From NCBI GenBank assembly GCA_943846735.1, contig OX044364.1:248001-312000 (forward strand): a DNA stretch of 64,000 bases, read 5' to 3'. A model generated the notes under the pieces. It had not been told where the DNA came from and ran no database searches. It saw only the letters and a list, made by a program, of their open reading frames with translations. This document shows positions 7,946 to 17,640 of the stretch, piece by piece (the stretch's first letter is position 1; each line of letters opens with the position of its first letter). Source of the DNA: CAJQLB01 sp905479065. Its GTDB lineage: Bacteria > Bacteroidota > Bacteroidia > Flavobacteriales > Flavobacteriaceae. A program made the translations under genes and the position numbers.

Positions 7946-10375
7946 TTAGCGTAATTCAGCACCTAATTGCTTTTCAAAATTCAATTGTAATTTGCTCATT
8001 ATTTTTTCAATCTGCTTATCGGTCAGTGTTTTGCGCTCATCTTGCAGCGTAAAACTTATGGCATAACTTTTTTTACCTTTTGGTAAACTGTCTCCTTCGT
8101 AAACATCAAATAAGTTTAAGTTTTTCAATAATTTCTTTTCGGTTTGCATTGCAATTTCATAAATATCTTTGAAATGAATTGATTCGTCAATCATCAACGC
8201 AAAGTCACGCCTAACCTCAGGATATTTTGTAATGTCACTAAACTTAATAGTCTTATTTTTAATCTCGTTTAAAATTAAATCCCAATTAAAATCTGCATAA
8301 AAAACTTTTTGAGAGATACCAAAGGATTTTAGAACTGAAGTCTTGATTATGCCATAATCTACAAGGCTATTGTTTTTGAACATCAAACTCAAGCCATCAC
8401 TGAACAAATCATTGATTACTGGTAAAATACGATCATGTGAAAGACCTAATCTCTGTAATAAGGAGTGAACAAATCCCTTTAAGAAAAAGAAGTCGCTTTC
8501 GCTATTGTTTGAACTCCAATGCTCTGCATGTTTATTGCCGGTAATAATCAGTGATAAGTGCTTTCGCTCCTCTCGAGAGCCATTTAAACTATGGTAAGTT
8601 TTACCAAATTCAAATAATTTCAAGTTGGATTGTTTCCTGTTGATATTGTGTGCAATGACCTCAAGACCTGAGAAGAGTAATGATTGTCTGAGTACGGATA
8701 AGTCGTTACTTAAAGAATTTAAAATAAAAACGTTTTCATTTTCAACTAATTGTTCACTTAATTTGATGTAATCTGGTGTGGTTAACGAATTGGACATGAT
8801 TTCATAAAATCCTTGAGATACAAGTTGATTTCCAATTGTATTCTGAATTTTATGGTCCTCAAACTTGGAGGATTTTGAAATAGAAGCGTTTAGTTTTTCA
8901 GTTGTGCCAATATTGTTGTATCCATAAACACGTAAAATTTCTTCAATGATATCCGCTTCCCTTTGTACATCATTTCTGTAAGCAGGTACGGTTAATCCAA
9001 GACCGGTTTCAGTAACATTGTTTATGGTGATATCAAGCGACATCAGAATACGTTTGATGATTTCTCTAGGAATTTCCTCTCCGATTAGCTTTTGAGCATT
9101 TTCAAAGCTTAATCTTACTTGGAAGTCTTCAATTTTTAAAGGGTACTCATCAATAATATCAGACGTTATTTTACCCCCAGCTATTTCAGTTATAAGTAAT
9201 ACAGCGCGTTTTAAAGCATATCTAGTAATATTAGGATCAATACCTCTTTCAAATCTAAACGACGCATCTGTATTGAGTCCATGGCGCTTGGCTGTTTTTC
9301 TTATCGAGACAGAATCAAAAAATGCACTTTCAAGGAAAATATTCGTTGTTTCTTCACTAACACCTGATTTTAAACCACCAAATACTCCTGCAATACACAT
9401 GGGTTGTTCTTTGCCATCACAAATCACTAAATCATCTTCGTGCAATTCTCGATCCACCCCATCAAGGGTCGTAAATTTCGTTCCTTTTGGAAGTGTTTTT
9501 ACAATTATTTTTTTGTCAAAAATTTTGTCTGCATCAAAAGCGTGTAGCGGTTGCCCCAATTCATGTAAGACGTAATTGGTTGCATCGACAACATTGTTAA
9601 TAGGGGATAAGCCTATAGCGTTTAAGCGGTTTTTTAACCAAAGAGGGGACTCACTAACCTTGAGACCAGAAATAGTAACACCACAGTATCTTGGCGCCCT
9701 TAATTTATCTTTGATGTCGATATCGATTCTGTTTGAACGATTATCAACATGAAAAGCACTTACTGATGGTGTAATTAACTCTATATGTTGTTCTTGTTGA
9801 ATTAAACCAGCCTTTAAATCTCTTGCAACACCATAATGACTCATGGCGTCTGCTCTATTTGGCGTTAATCCAATATCAAAAACTTCATCGTTTTCAATTT
9901 CAAAAATATCTGATGCACTGGTTCCTGGTATAACGGCATTGTCTAGGACCATTATGCCTTCATGTGATGATCCTAAGCCTAATTCATCCTCAGCACAAAT
10001 CATTCCGTGACTCTCTGCACCTCTAATTTTACCTTTTTTAATAGACCAAGATTCCCCTTCAGATGTATACAATGTTGTTCCAATGGTTGCCACGAGTACT
10101 TTTTGACCAACAGCTACATTTGGTGCTCCACATATTATTTGTAAAGGATTGCTTTTTCCAATGTCAACGTTTGTAATTTTAAGTCTATCAGCATTTTGGT
10201 GTTGCTCACAACTCAAGACTTCTCCAACCACAACACCTGATAAACTGCCTTTTACAGACTCAAAGGTGTCAATGCCTTCAATTTCTAGCCCTAGATCTGT
10301 TAAAAGGTTTCCTGTTTTTTCAGCGTTCCAGTCAATTTTGATGAATTGCTTTAACCAATTGTATGAAATCTTCAT
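7946..10375 (-). CDS. pheT: Phenylalanine--tRNA ligase beta subunit
   Basis: This 809-residue subunit charges tRNA-Phe together with the alpha subunit. It starts MKISYNWLKQFIKIDW. It has the EMAP-like tRNA-binding domain (residues 40-150, VVGEVLSCEQHQNADRLKI), the B3/B4 domain (GLTPNRADAMSHYG; INNVVDATNYVLHELGQPLH) and the B5 domain. A catalytic-like core and a C-terminal anticodon-binding FDX-ACB domain (YPEVRRDFALMID) complete it. The length is normal. The alpha-subunit gene is not adjacent, which is common in Bacteroidota. Confidence 0.97.
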   Translation of the reverse strand: MKISYNWLKQFIKIDWNAEKTGNLLTDLGLEIEGIDTFESVKGSLSGVVVGEVLSCEQHQNADRLKITNVDIGKSNPLQIICGAPNVAVGQKVLVATIGTTLYTSEGESWSIKKGKIRGAESHGMICAEDELGLGSSHEGIMVLDNAVIPGTSASDIFEIENDEVFDIGLTPNRADAMSHYGVARDLKAGLIQQEQHIELITPSVSAFHVDNRSNRIDIDIKDKLRAPRYCGVTISGLKVSESPLWLKNRLNAIGLSPINNVVDATNYVLHELGQPLHAFDADKIFDKKIIVKTLPKGTKFTTLDGVDRELHEDDLVICDGKEQPMCIAGVFGGLKSGVSEETTNIFLESAFFDSVSIRKTAKRHGLNTDASFRFERGIDPNITRYALKRAVLLITEIAGGKITSDIIDEYPLKIEDFQVRLSFENAQKLIGEEIPREIIKRILMSLDITINNVTETGLGLTVPAYRNDVQREADIIEEILRVYGYNNIGTTEKLNASISKSSKFEDHKIQNTIGNQLVSQGFYEIMSNSLTTPDYIKLSEQLVENENVFILNSLSNDLSVLRQSLLFSGLEVIAHNINRKQSNLKLFEFGKTYHSLNGSREERKHLSLIITGNKHAEHWSSNNSESDFFFLKGFVHSLLQRLGLSHDRILPVINDLFSDGLSLMFKNNSLVDYGIIKTSVLKSFGISQKVFYADFNWDLILNEIKNKTIKFSDITKYPEVRRDFALMIDESIHFKDIYEIAMQTEKKLLKNLNLFDVYEGDSLPKGKKSYAISFTLQDERKTLTDKQIEKIMSKLQLNFEKQLGAELR

Positions 10376-10397
10376 TATTTCGCGTCTTTACAAGCCA

Positions 10398-10427
10398 CAA
10401 ATATACTAAACCTCCTCTTTTACCAAT
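10398..10427 (-). promoter_or_regulatory. Promoter of pheT
   Basis: Read on the minus strand, ATTG (10427-10424), 18 bases, then TATATTTG (10405-10398) matches the Bacteroidota promoter consensus. The pheT ATG lies 23 bases further on, at 10375. Confidence 0.65.
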
Positions 10428-10511
10428 AGTTTATGTTTGTTTTTTTCGACGTGAAAAATATCAAAAATATATTTAAATTAATAGATCTAATTTTATTTAA
10501 AGCTTCTATTG

Positions 10512-12614
10512 TTAGCTAATGTAATTCCAAATATTTTTGTACTTCGATAATTCGTTATAAGTTCTTAAAATAGGATCATTCTCTTTGTTTGTTAGCGTGG
10601 GATCTTTTTTTAATATACGTTTTGCAACATACCGAGCTTGCTGCAAAATGTCTTTGTCTCTCGTGATATCTGCAATTTTTAGATTTAAAACACCGCTTTG
10701 TTGCGTTCCCATAAGATCTCCAGGACCTCTTAAGCGTAAATCTACTTCAGCAATATCAAAACCGTCGTTCGTTTCAACCATCGTAGCTAATCTCGTTTTA
10801 CTGTCGCTGCTCAGTTTGTGACTGGTCATTAAAATACAATAACTTTGCTCTGCTCCCCGTCCAACACGACCTCTAAGTTGATGTAATTGAGATAATCCAA
10901 AACGCTCTGCACTTTCAATTACCATCACAGATGCATTTGGCACATTAACCCCAACTTCAATAACGGTTGTTGCAACCATAATTTGGGTTTCTCCATGCAC
11001 AAATCGTTGCATTTCAAAATCTTTATCAGCAGCCTTCATTTTGCCGTGAACGATTGATATTTGATAATTTGATTTTGGAAATTCTCTTTCGATACTTGCA
11101 TATCCGTCCATTAAATCTTTGTAATCCATATTAGCACTTTCTTGTATTAGAGGATATACAATATAAACCTGACGCCCTTTATGTATCTCGTCTTTCATAA
11201 AGCGGAATACTTTTAGCCGGTTACTGTCATAACGATGAACCGTTTTTATATTTTTTCTACCAGGGGGCAACTCGTCAATGACAGAGACATCTAAATCACC
11301 GTAAACCGACATGGCTAATGTTCTGGGTATTGGAGTGGCGGTCATCACTAACACATGAGGAGGAATGGTGTTTTTTTTCCATAATTTACTTCTTTGAGCG
11401 ACACCAAAACGGTGTTGTTCGTCAATAATAGCTAGTCCTAAATTTTTAAATTTCACTTTTTCTTCGAGAAGAGCATGAGTGCCAATTAAAATGTCTAACT
11501 CACCATTTTCAAGTAAATCATGAATTTCTTTTCTTTCTAAAGTTTTAGTTGAGCTATTAAGTAGTTTTATACTGATTTTTAGTTTGTTACAGTATATTTT
11601 TAACTCATTATAATGTTGAACTGACAAAATAGCAGTTGGAGCCATCAAGCAGGTCTGGAAGTTGTTGTCAAGCCCCATCAGTATTGACATGAAGGCTACG
11701 ATGGTTTTTCCGGAACCTACATCACCCTGTAATAGCCTGTTCATTTGTGCATTACTACCCATGTCACTTCTTATTTCTTTTAAAACTCGTTTTTGAGCAT
11801 TGGTTAATTCGAAAGGTAGATGTGTTTGGTAAAAAGTATTGAAATAGGTTCCAATTGATTTGAAGAGAAACCCTTTAATTTTTGATTTATGAAGTAGATT
11901 TTTCAGAATCAGCTGTATTTGAATATAAAATAATTCTTCAAATTTGAGTCTGAATTTTGATTTGGAGAGTAAGGATTGTGATTTTGGAAAATGAATATTA
12001 AAAACAGCTAAGTTTTTGGATAATAATTTTTGTTCATCAATAAGATGCGCCGGTAGTGTTTCTTTAAAATTTAAACTAGTTTCGGTAAAAAGTTGTTGTA
12101 GCATTTTAATCATGACTCTATTGGAGATGCCTTTATTGGAAAGCTTTTCAGTCGACGGATATATGGCTTGCATCGCTGTACTGAGACTTTTTTCGTGATC
12201 CTTTAGCAGTTCCATTTCTGGATGTGGAATACTAAAGGCGTGATTAAACCAATTTATTTTTCCAAAAACGACATATTTTGTATTTAATTTAATGCTTTCA
12301 CGTATCCATTTATGACCTCTAAACCAAACGAGTTCCATAGTTCCTGTTGCATCTTGAAAGGTTGCGACTAAACGTTTGCCACGTTTTTGACTCACTTCTT
12401 TGAGATGTGTGAATTCACCAATAATTTGAACCTCAGATGAATGGCGTTGAAGTTCATTTATTTGGTAATATTTAGTCTTGTCAATATAACGAATTGGGAA
12501 TAAGTTTAATAAATCTTGGTACGTATGAATGCTTAATTCTTGACGCAGAAGTTTTGCGCGGTTTGGACCAACGCCTTTAAGGTAGTCAATCGGTGTTTGT
12601 AGATTTAAGCTCAT
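10512..12614 (-). CDS. recG: ATP-dependent DNA helicase RecG
   Basis: This 700-residue superfamily 2 helicase reverses stalled replication forks and remodels Holliday junctions. The N-terminal wedge/OB domain begins with LQTPIDYLKGVGPNRAKLL. Helicase motifs follow: RLLQGDVGSGKTIVA (Walker A), IDEQHRFGVAQR (DExH-type box), VLVMTATPIPRTLAM (motif III), and the C-terminal ATTVIEVGVNVPNA and QLRGRVGRG (motifs V and VI). The length matches the family. Its stop lies 136 bases upstream of the pheT start; a separate pheT promoter lies between. Confidence 0.96.
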   Translation of the reverse strand: MSLNLQTPIDYLKGVGPNRAKLLRQELSIHTYQDLLNLFPIRYIDKTKYYQINELQRHSSEVQIIGEFTHLKEVSQKRGKRLVATFQDATGTMELVWFRGHKWIRESIKLNTKYVVFGKINWFNHAFSIPHPEMELLKDHEKSLSTAMQAIYPSTEKLSNKGISNRVMIKMLQQLFTETSLNFKETLPAHLIDEQKLLSKNLAVFNIHFPKSQSLLSKSKFRLKFEELFYIQIQLILKNLLHKSKIKGFLFKSIGTYFNTFYQTHLPFELTNAQKRVLKEIRSDMGSNAQMNRLLQGDVGSGKTIVAFMSILMGLDNNFQTCLMAPTAILSVQHYNELKIYCNKLKISIKLLNSSTKTLERKEIHDLLENGELDILIGTHALLEEKVKFKNLGLAIIDEQHRFGVAQRSKLWKKNTIPPHVLVMTATPIPRTLAMSVYGDLDVSVIDELPPGRKNIKTVHRYDSNRLKVFRFMKDEIHKGRQVYIVYPLIQESANMDYKDLMDGYASIEREFPKSNYQISIVHGKMKAADKDFEMQRFVHGETQIMVATTVIEVGVNVPNASVMVIESAERFGLSQLHQLRGRVGRGAEQSYCILMTSHKLSSDSKTRLATMVETNDGFDIAEVDLRLRGPGDLMGTQQSGVLNLKIADITRDKDILQQARYVAKRILKKDPTLTNKENDPILRTYNELSKYKNIWNYIS

Positions 12615-12682
12615 TCTTACAAGATATTTTTCTGAAAAAACTATTTAAATTGACTTGGCTTTAATTTAAAAACACTGTTGAT

Positions 12683-13204
12683 TTACCACAACTCACTGAC
12701 CTCATTTTTTATATATGACAGAGCGGCGTCACTTGGAGCTCTTTTTTCCATCATTTCGGTAAGAATAACTTCTCTAAGTTTGTTTGCTGAATTGGTTTTT
12801 TCGAGTAAAGATGCTTTTCTAATAAGCTGAATTGTTGCATTTTTAGCAGCGCATATAATGTTCCAGCATTCGTCAGTTAAATAAATTTGTTGAGATAAAT
12901 TATGTTCAAATTCTTCTTCAATTTTTGATATAAGTAAAGATTCATAACTATCTTTGTTTGAATTAATTGGAGTTATTCTTACAATTAATTTATTAGGCGA
13001 AATCCGCTCTAAAAATAATGCCATTCTTTCATACGCTTGAAGCCGAATGGGTAAGGTGTTTACTTGAATATCCTTATGTAGTAAAAAGCGTCTTCGACCT
13101 GCTTCATTCTTTGTGTGTTCTTTAAAAAAATAATAAGCTATTATTCCTGTAATTAGTGCAGGTACTGCATATAAAAAAACTTCAAATACTTTTTCAACTT
13201 CCAT
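12683..13204 (-). CDS. Membrane-anchored hypothetical protein (Bacteroidota-specific)
   Basis: This is a 173-residue protein with one N-terminal membrane segment (VFLYAVPALITGIIAYYFF) and a helical cytoplasmic part. It contains RRRFLLHKDIQVNTLPIRLQAYERMALFLERI, a pattern I associate with an uncharacterised Bacteroidota family (DUF7935 in my memory; the label is uncertain). It ends 10 bases before the start of the M20 hydrolase unit on the same strand and just upstream of recG, so it may be co-transcribed with both. No catalytic motif is visible. Confidence 0.6.
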   Translation of the reverse strand: MEVEKVFEVFLYAVPALITGIIAYYFFKEHTKNEAGRRRFLLHKDIQVNTLPIRLQAYERMALFLERISPNKLIVRITPINSNKDSYESLLISKIEEEFEHNLSQQIYLTDECWNIICAAKNATIQLIRKASLLEKTNSANKLREVILTEMMEKRAPSDAALSYIKNEVSELW

Positions 13205-13214
13205 TAATTTATTT

Positions 13215-14486
13215 TTATTTGTTTAAATAATCTAGGGACATCTGGGCAAATGTTTTAACTCCCAATAGTAACCCTGACTCATCTATAAAGAAATCAGGTG
13301 TATGGTGGGGATACGCTTCCATCTCACCAACTGTCATTCCTCCCAGAAAAAAAAACACCCCTGGTATTTCTTTTTGAAAAAATGAAAAATCTTCTGCCCC
13401 TGTAATTGCTTTAATTTTTAAAACATTTTCTTTACCTGCTGCTTTTTCAAAAGAGGGAACTATTTGTTTTGTTAATGCCGGATCATTATAGGTTATTTCT
13501 GCTCCCTCGTCAATTTTAACTGTCGCATCAGCTCTGTAGGCTTTGGCGATAGCTGGAACCATCTCTCTCATACGATCATTGATTTGTTGTTGCATATCAT
13601 AATCTAGAGTACGAATTGTTCCAATGATTTGTGCTGATTCTGGAATTATATTGCTTCTCACTCCACTTGTTATTTTCCCAACAGATATGACCACTGCTTC
13701 ATTGGTTAGAGCAGCTTCTCGACTTACCAAAGTTTGTAATCCATCTATAATTTTTACACTTGCCATAATTGGATCAATACCTCCCCAAGGTAATGAGCCA
13801 TGCGTTTGCTTTCCAGTGACATTAATTTCAAATCTTTGTGCTGCAGCCATGATGCCTCCAGATTTATAGGCTATGGTGTTGACAGGCTGGCCGGAACTGA
13901 TGTGCAAACCAAAAATTGCATCAACGTTAGGATTTGTCAAAACACCTTCTTTAATCATAAGTTTTGCACCACCTTCTTCACCCTGAGGAGCTCCTTCTTC
14001 TGCGGGTTGAAAAATAAATTTAATGGTGCCATTGAATTTATCAGTATTTTTAGACATAATTTCAGCAACTCCCATTAAAATAGCAATGTGTGTGTCATGG
14101 CCACAGGCATGCATCACAGGTACTTCCTCACCATTAAAAATCCCTGTAGCCTTTGATTTAAAAGGAAGATCAGTTCTCTCATATACCGGAAGTGCATCCA
14201 TATCTGCTCTTAATCCGAGGACTTTTCCTGGGTTATCACCCTCTAGAACACCCACAACACCGGTAAAAGCAACATCTGTTTGTACTTTTATACCTAATGA
14301 TTTTAAGTGTAATTCAATTTTTTTTGCAGTATTAAATTCACGATTAGAAAGTTCCGGGTTTTGATGAAAATGTTGCCTCCATTCAATAACCTTATCTTCG
14401 ATATTAGCAATTTGATCATCCAATGACATTTGGCTAAATCCCCAAGAGAATATAAATAGAGATATCGTGAAAAGTGTTGATTTCAT
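13215..14486 (-). CDS. Secreted M20-family amidohydrolase/carboxypeptidase
   Basis: This 423-residue metal-dependent amidohydrolase is of the hippurate hydrolase / IAA-amino acid hydrolase type. An N-terminal signal peptide (MKSTLFTISLFIFSWGFSQ) sends it to the periplasm or beyond. Metal ligands sit in MHACGHDTHIAILMG (the Cys-Gly-His-Asp-x-His pattern of this subfamily) and FQPAEEGAPQGEEGG. A lid/dimerisation domain follows (FEINVTGKQTHGSLPWGGIDPI), then a C-terminal TGAEDFSFF. It probably trims N-acyl amino acids or dipeptides. The start at 14486 is fixed by the signal peptide. Confidence 0.88.
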   Translation of the reverse strand: MKSTLFTISLFIFSWGFSQMSLDDQIANIEDKVIEWRQHFHQNPELSNREFNTAKKIELHLKSLGIKVQTDVAFTGVVGVLEGDNPGKVLGLRADMDALPVYERTDLPFKSKATGIFNGEEVPVMHACGHDTHIAILMGVAEIMSKNTDKFNGTIKFIFQPAEEGAPQGEEGGAKLMIKEGVLTNPNVDAIFGLHISSGQPVNTIAYKSGGIMAAAQRFEINVTGKQTHGSLPWGGIDPIMASVKIIDGLQTLVSREAALTNEAVVISVGKITSGVRSNIIPESAQIIGTIRTLDYDMQQQINDRMREMVPAIAKAYRADATVKIDEGAEITYNDPALTKQIVPSFEKAAGKENVLKIKAITGAEDFSFFQKEIPGVFFFLGGMTVGEMEAYPHHTPDFFIDESGLLLGVKTFAQMSLDYLNK

Positions 14487-14633
14487 TTGACGTTTGGTTT
14501 AGTTAATTAGTATGTCTAAAGATATTTAAAATTTTAATAATAAATAGATTTCCAATTGTTTATAATTATTCGATATTTGGTTTAGATAACCGTTCTACAA
14601 TGGTTAAATTCACAGTTCAAAAAAATCAGTGTA

Positions 14634-16967
14634 TTGGAAAAATATTTAAGTCAACTTAATGAGGCACAATTAGCACCTACAATACAGAAGGAGGGACCAA
14701 TGATTGTCATTGCAGGTGCAGGATCAGGTAAAACGCGAGTGCTAACATTTCGCATAGCTTATTTAATGAGTCAAAATATAGATCCATTCAATATTCTTGC
14801 CTTAACATTTACAAACAAAGCTGCACGTGAAATGAAGAGCAGAATTGCTCATATTGTAGGGGATAGTGAGGCAAAAAATCTTTGGATGGGAACTTTTCAC
14901 TCTGTTTTTGCTAAAATTTTACGCAGTGAAGCAGACCGTCTCGGATATCCAAGTAATTTTACAATTTACGACACTCAAGATTCCGATCGCTTAATTTCTG
15001 CAATAATAAAGGAATTGAGATTGGACAAGGACCTCTACAAGTTTAAACAAATAAGATCGCGAATTTCATCCTATAAAAATAGTCTCATAACTGTAAAAGC
15101 ATATTTTCAAAATCCAGAACTTATGGAAGCTGACGCAGCTGCCAGAAGGCCGCAATTAGGCGAAATATATAAGCATTATGTTGACCGTTGTTTTAAAGCT
15201 GGGGCTATGGATTTTGATGATTTATTATTGAAAACTAATGAACTGCTAACCCGTTTTCCTGATGTATTAGCAAAATATCAGAACCGATTTAGATATATTT
15301 TAGTAGATGAGTATCAAGATACAAATCACTCTCAATATTTAATTGTTCGTGCCTTGAGTGATAGATTTCAGAATATTTGTGTGGTAGGAGATGATGCGCA
15401 AAGTATTTATGCCTTTAGAGGTGCAAATATCAATAATATTTTAAATTTTCAGCGTGATTATGACCATGTAAAAGTCTTTAGACTTGAGCAAAATTATCGA
15501 TCAACAAAAAATATTGTCAACGCAGCAAATTCCATCATTGATAAAAATGAAACAAAGCTGGATAAAATTGTATGGACAGCCAATGAAGAAGGAAAAAAAA
15601 TAAAGGTACATCGTTCTCTTACTGATGGGGATGAAGGTCGTTATGTTGCGAGTACAATATGGGAGACCAAAATGCAAAATCAACTCAAAAATAGTGATTT
15701 TGCTGTATTGTACAGAACTAATGCTCAATCTAGAGCTATCGAAGATGCTTTGAGAAAAAGAGATATTCCATATAGAATTTACGGAGGGTTATCTTTTTAT
15801 CAACGCAAGGAAATAAAAGATGTTTTGTCTTACTTGAGACTGATTATAAATCCAAATGATGAAGAAGCGCTGAAGCGTATTATTAATTTTCCTGCACGTG
15901 GTATTGGACAAACAACTATTGATAAGTTAATAGTTGCAGCAAATAATTATAACAAATCAATTTTTGAAATTATTTCTAATTTAGATAAAGTTGACATCAA
16001 ATTAAATTCTGGAACAAGAACTAAGCTTGATAATTTTGCAACAATGATTGTTAGTTTTCAGGTTATGAATGCGTCTGTAAACGTATTTGAGCTGGCTGAA
16101 CATGTTACCAAAGCATCAGGACTCATTCGATTGTTCAATAGTGATGGTACGCAGGAAGGCATTGCTAGAATGGAAAATATTGAAGAACTTTTAAACGGAA
16201 TGAAAGACTTCGTTGAAGGTCAACAAGAGTTGGCTGACGCTACTGCATCACTGGCAGAATTTCTTGAAGACGTTGCCTTGGCAACAGATTTAGATGCCGA
16301 TAAGGGAGATTCAGATCATGTAGCTCTTATGACAATTCATCTCGCTAAAGGCCTCGAATTCCCCAATGTCTTTATTGTTGGTTTAGAAGAGGATTTGTTT
16401 CCAAGTGCCATGAGCATGAATACCAGAAGTGAATTAGAAGAAGAACGACGCTTGTTTTACGTGGCTCTTACAAGAGCTGAAAAAGAAGCTTATTTAACGT
16501 ATTCACTATCCCGCTATCGCTGGGGTAAATTAATTGACTCAGAACCTAGTAGATTTATTGAGGAAATTGATGACACCTATTTGGAAGTGTTAACACCACC
16601 CAAAGAATATCGTACAAATCCCATGCTAAATGCAGATATTTTTGGTGACGTACCAGCTAATAAAATTCGCTATAAGCCAGCAAATTCAAAGGGCAGTTAT
16701 AAAAAAAAGACGGAAAAATCAAAAACTACATCCTTTAAGTTAAGCACTCCTAAAAATTTAAAACCAGTATCGAGTAGTTCCAAAAGTGTCAATTTATTCG
16801 ATAGCAAACTAACTGTTGGTCATATTGTCAAACATTTAAGATTTGGTAAAGGAGAGGTTTTGAAAATTGAAGGACAGGGCTCAGATGTTAAGGCTGAGAT
16901 TAATTTTGAAAATGGCGGATTAAAAAAATTATTGCTTCGATTTGCCAAATTGGAAATTATTGGATAA
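14634..16967 (+). CDS. uvrD: UvrD/PcrA-type DNA helicase, TTG start
   Basis: This 777-residue superfamily 1A helicase acts in nucleotide excision and mismatch repair. It has VIAGAGSGKTRVLTFRIA (Walker A, residues 25-42), LTFTNKAAREMK, YILVDEYQDTNHSQY (Walker B), VVGDDAQSIYAFRGA, LEQNYRST, MTIHLAKGLEFPNVFI and VALTRAEKEAYLTYS. The C-terminus has the Tudor-like tail VGHIVKHLRFGKGEVLKI. No in-frame ATG occurs upstream, and the family N-terminus (EKYLSQLNEAQ) begins exactly at TTG 14634, so TTG is the start. The stop overlaps the next gene's ATG (TAATG), which indicates translational coupling. Confidence 0.95.
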   Translation: MEKYLSQLNEAQLAPTIQKEGPMIVIAGAGSGKTRVLTFRIAYLMSQNIDPFNILALTFTNKAAREMKSRIAHIVGDSEAKNLWMGTFHSVFAKILRSEADRLGYPSNFTIYDTQDSDRLISAIIKELRLDKDLYKFKQIRSRISSYKNSLITVKAYFQNPELMEADAAARRPQLGEIYKHYVDRCFKAGAMDFDDLLLKTNELLTRFPDVLAKYQNRFRYILVDEYQDTNHSQYLIVRALSDRFQNICVVGDDAQSIYAFRGANINNILNFQRDYDHVKVFRLEQNYRSTKNIVNAANSIIDKNETKLDKIVWTANEEGKKIKVHRSLTDGDEGRYVASTIWETKMQNQLKNSDFAVLYRTNAQSRAIEDALRKRDIPYRIYGGLSFYQRKEIKDVLSYLRLIINPNDEEALKRIINFPARGIGQTTIDKLIVAANNYNKSIFEIISNLDKVDIKLNSGTRTKLDNFATMIVSFQVMNASVNVFELAEHVTKASGLIRLFNSDGTQEGIARMENIEELLNGMKDFVEGQQELADATASLAEFLEDVALATDLDADKGDSDHVALMTIHLAKGLEFPNVFIVGLEEDLFPSAMSMNTRSELEEERRLFYVALTRAEKEAYLTYSLSRYRWGKLIDSEPSRFIEEIDDTYLEVLTPPKEYRTNPMLNADIFGDVPANKIRYKPANSKGSYKKKTEKSKTTSFKLSTPKNLKPVSSSSKSVNLFDSKLTVGHIVKHLRFGKGEVLKIEGQGSDVKAEINFENGGLKKLLLRFAKLEIIG

Positions 16968-17587
16968 TGGCAAAGTTTATCAGGATATATGAAGAAAACC
17001 CCAATCCTAAGGACGTTGATTTGGTAGTAGATATTCTCAAATCAGGAGGACTTATCATATATCCAACGGATACTGTCTATGGCCTAGGCTGTGATATTTT
17101 AAATGTAAAGGCTTTGGAACGAGTTGCAAAAATTAAAGGGGTAAAGTTAGAAAAAGCAAACTTTTCATTTATATGTCACGATTTAAGCAACTTGAGTGAT
17201 TACGTAAAACAAATTGATAACAGTACTTTTAAGCTTTTAAAACGTGCTTTACCGGGACCTTACACATTTATTCTTCCAAGTGCAAAGAGTTTACCAAATC
17301 CATTTAAAAAGAAGAAAACAGTTGGGATTCGTATTCCAAAAAACAATATAGCGTTGGACATAGTCAAAAAATTAGGAAGACCAATTATTTCGACCTCAAT
17401 TAGAGATGACGATGAAATTATTGAATATACTACTGATCCGGAATTGATTAAGGAAAAATGGAATAATTTGGTGGAACTTGTGATAAATGGAGGATTTGGA
17501 GACAATGAACCATCTACTATTATTGACATGTCAAGCAATGAGCCCTTAGTTATTAGGGAAGGTAAAGGGACACTAGAGATACTATAA
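16967..17587 (+). CDS. Sua5/YciO/YrdC-family protein (threonylcarbamoyl-AMP synthase-like)
   Basis: This 206-residue protein has the YrdC fold. Its N-terminus carries GGLIIYPTDTVYGLGCD, which is the nucleotide and threonine pocket, followed by KGVKLEKANFSFICHDLS, GPYTFILPS and VGIRIPKN. These features fit enzymes that make the threonylcarbamoyl-AMP intermediate of the tRNA t6A modification. The segment KANFSFIC is closer to the YciO branch than to classic TsaC, so the exact role is open. It overlaps uvrD by one base and is probably co-translated with it. Confidence 0.8.
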   Translation: MAKFIRIYEENPNPKDVDLVVDILKSGGLIIYPTDTVYGLGCDILNVKALERVAKIKGVKLEKANFSFICHDLSNLSDYVKQIDNSTFKLLKRALPGPYTFILPSAKSLPNPFKKKKTVGIRIPKNNIALDIVKKLGRPIISTSIRDDDEIIEYTTDPELIKEKWNNLVELVINGGFGDNEPSTIIDMSSNEPLVIREGKGTLEIL

Positions 17588-17620
17588 AAAAAGGTCCAAC
17601 GATGAGTTGAACCTTTTTTT
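17588..17620. terminator. Bidirectional intrinsic terminator
   Basis: AAAAGGTCCAAC (about 17589-17600) pairs with GTTGAACCTTTT (from 17605) across a 4-base loop with one mismatch. Runs of A upstream and T downstream (17614-17620) flank the stem. It sits between the convergent YrdC-like and OmpA genes and can serve both. Confidence 0.8.
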
Positions 17621-17640
17621 AAGCTGGAATAATGTAAATG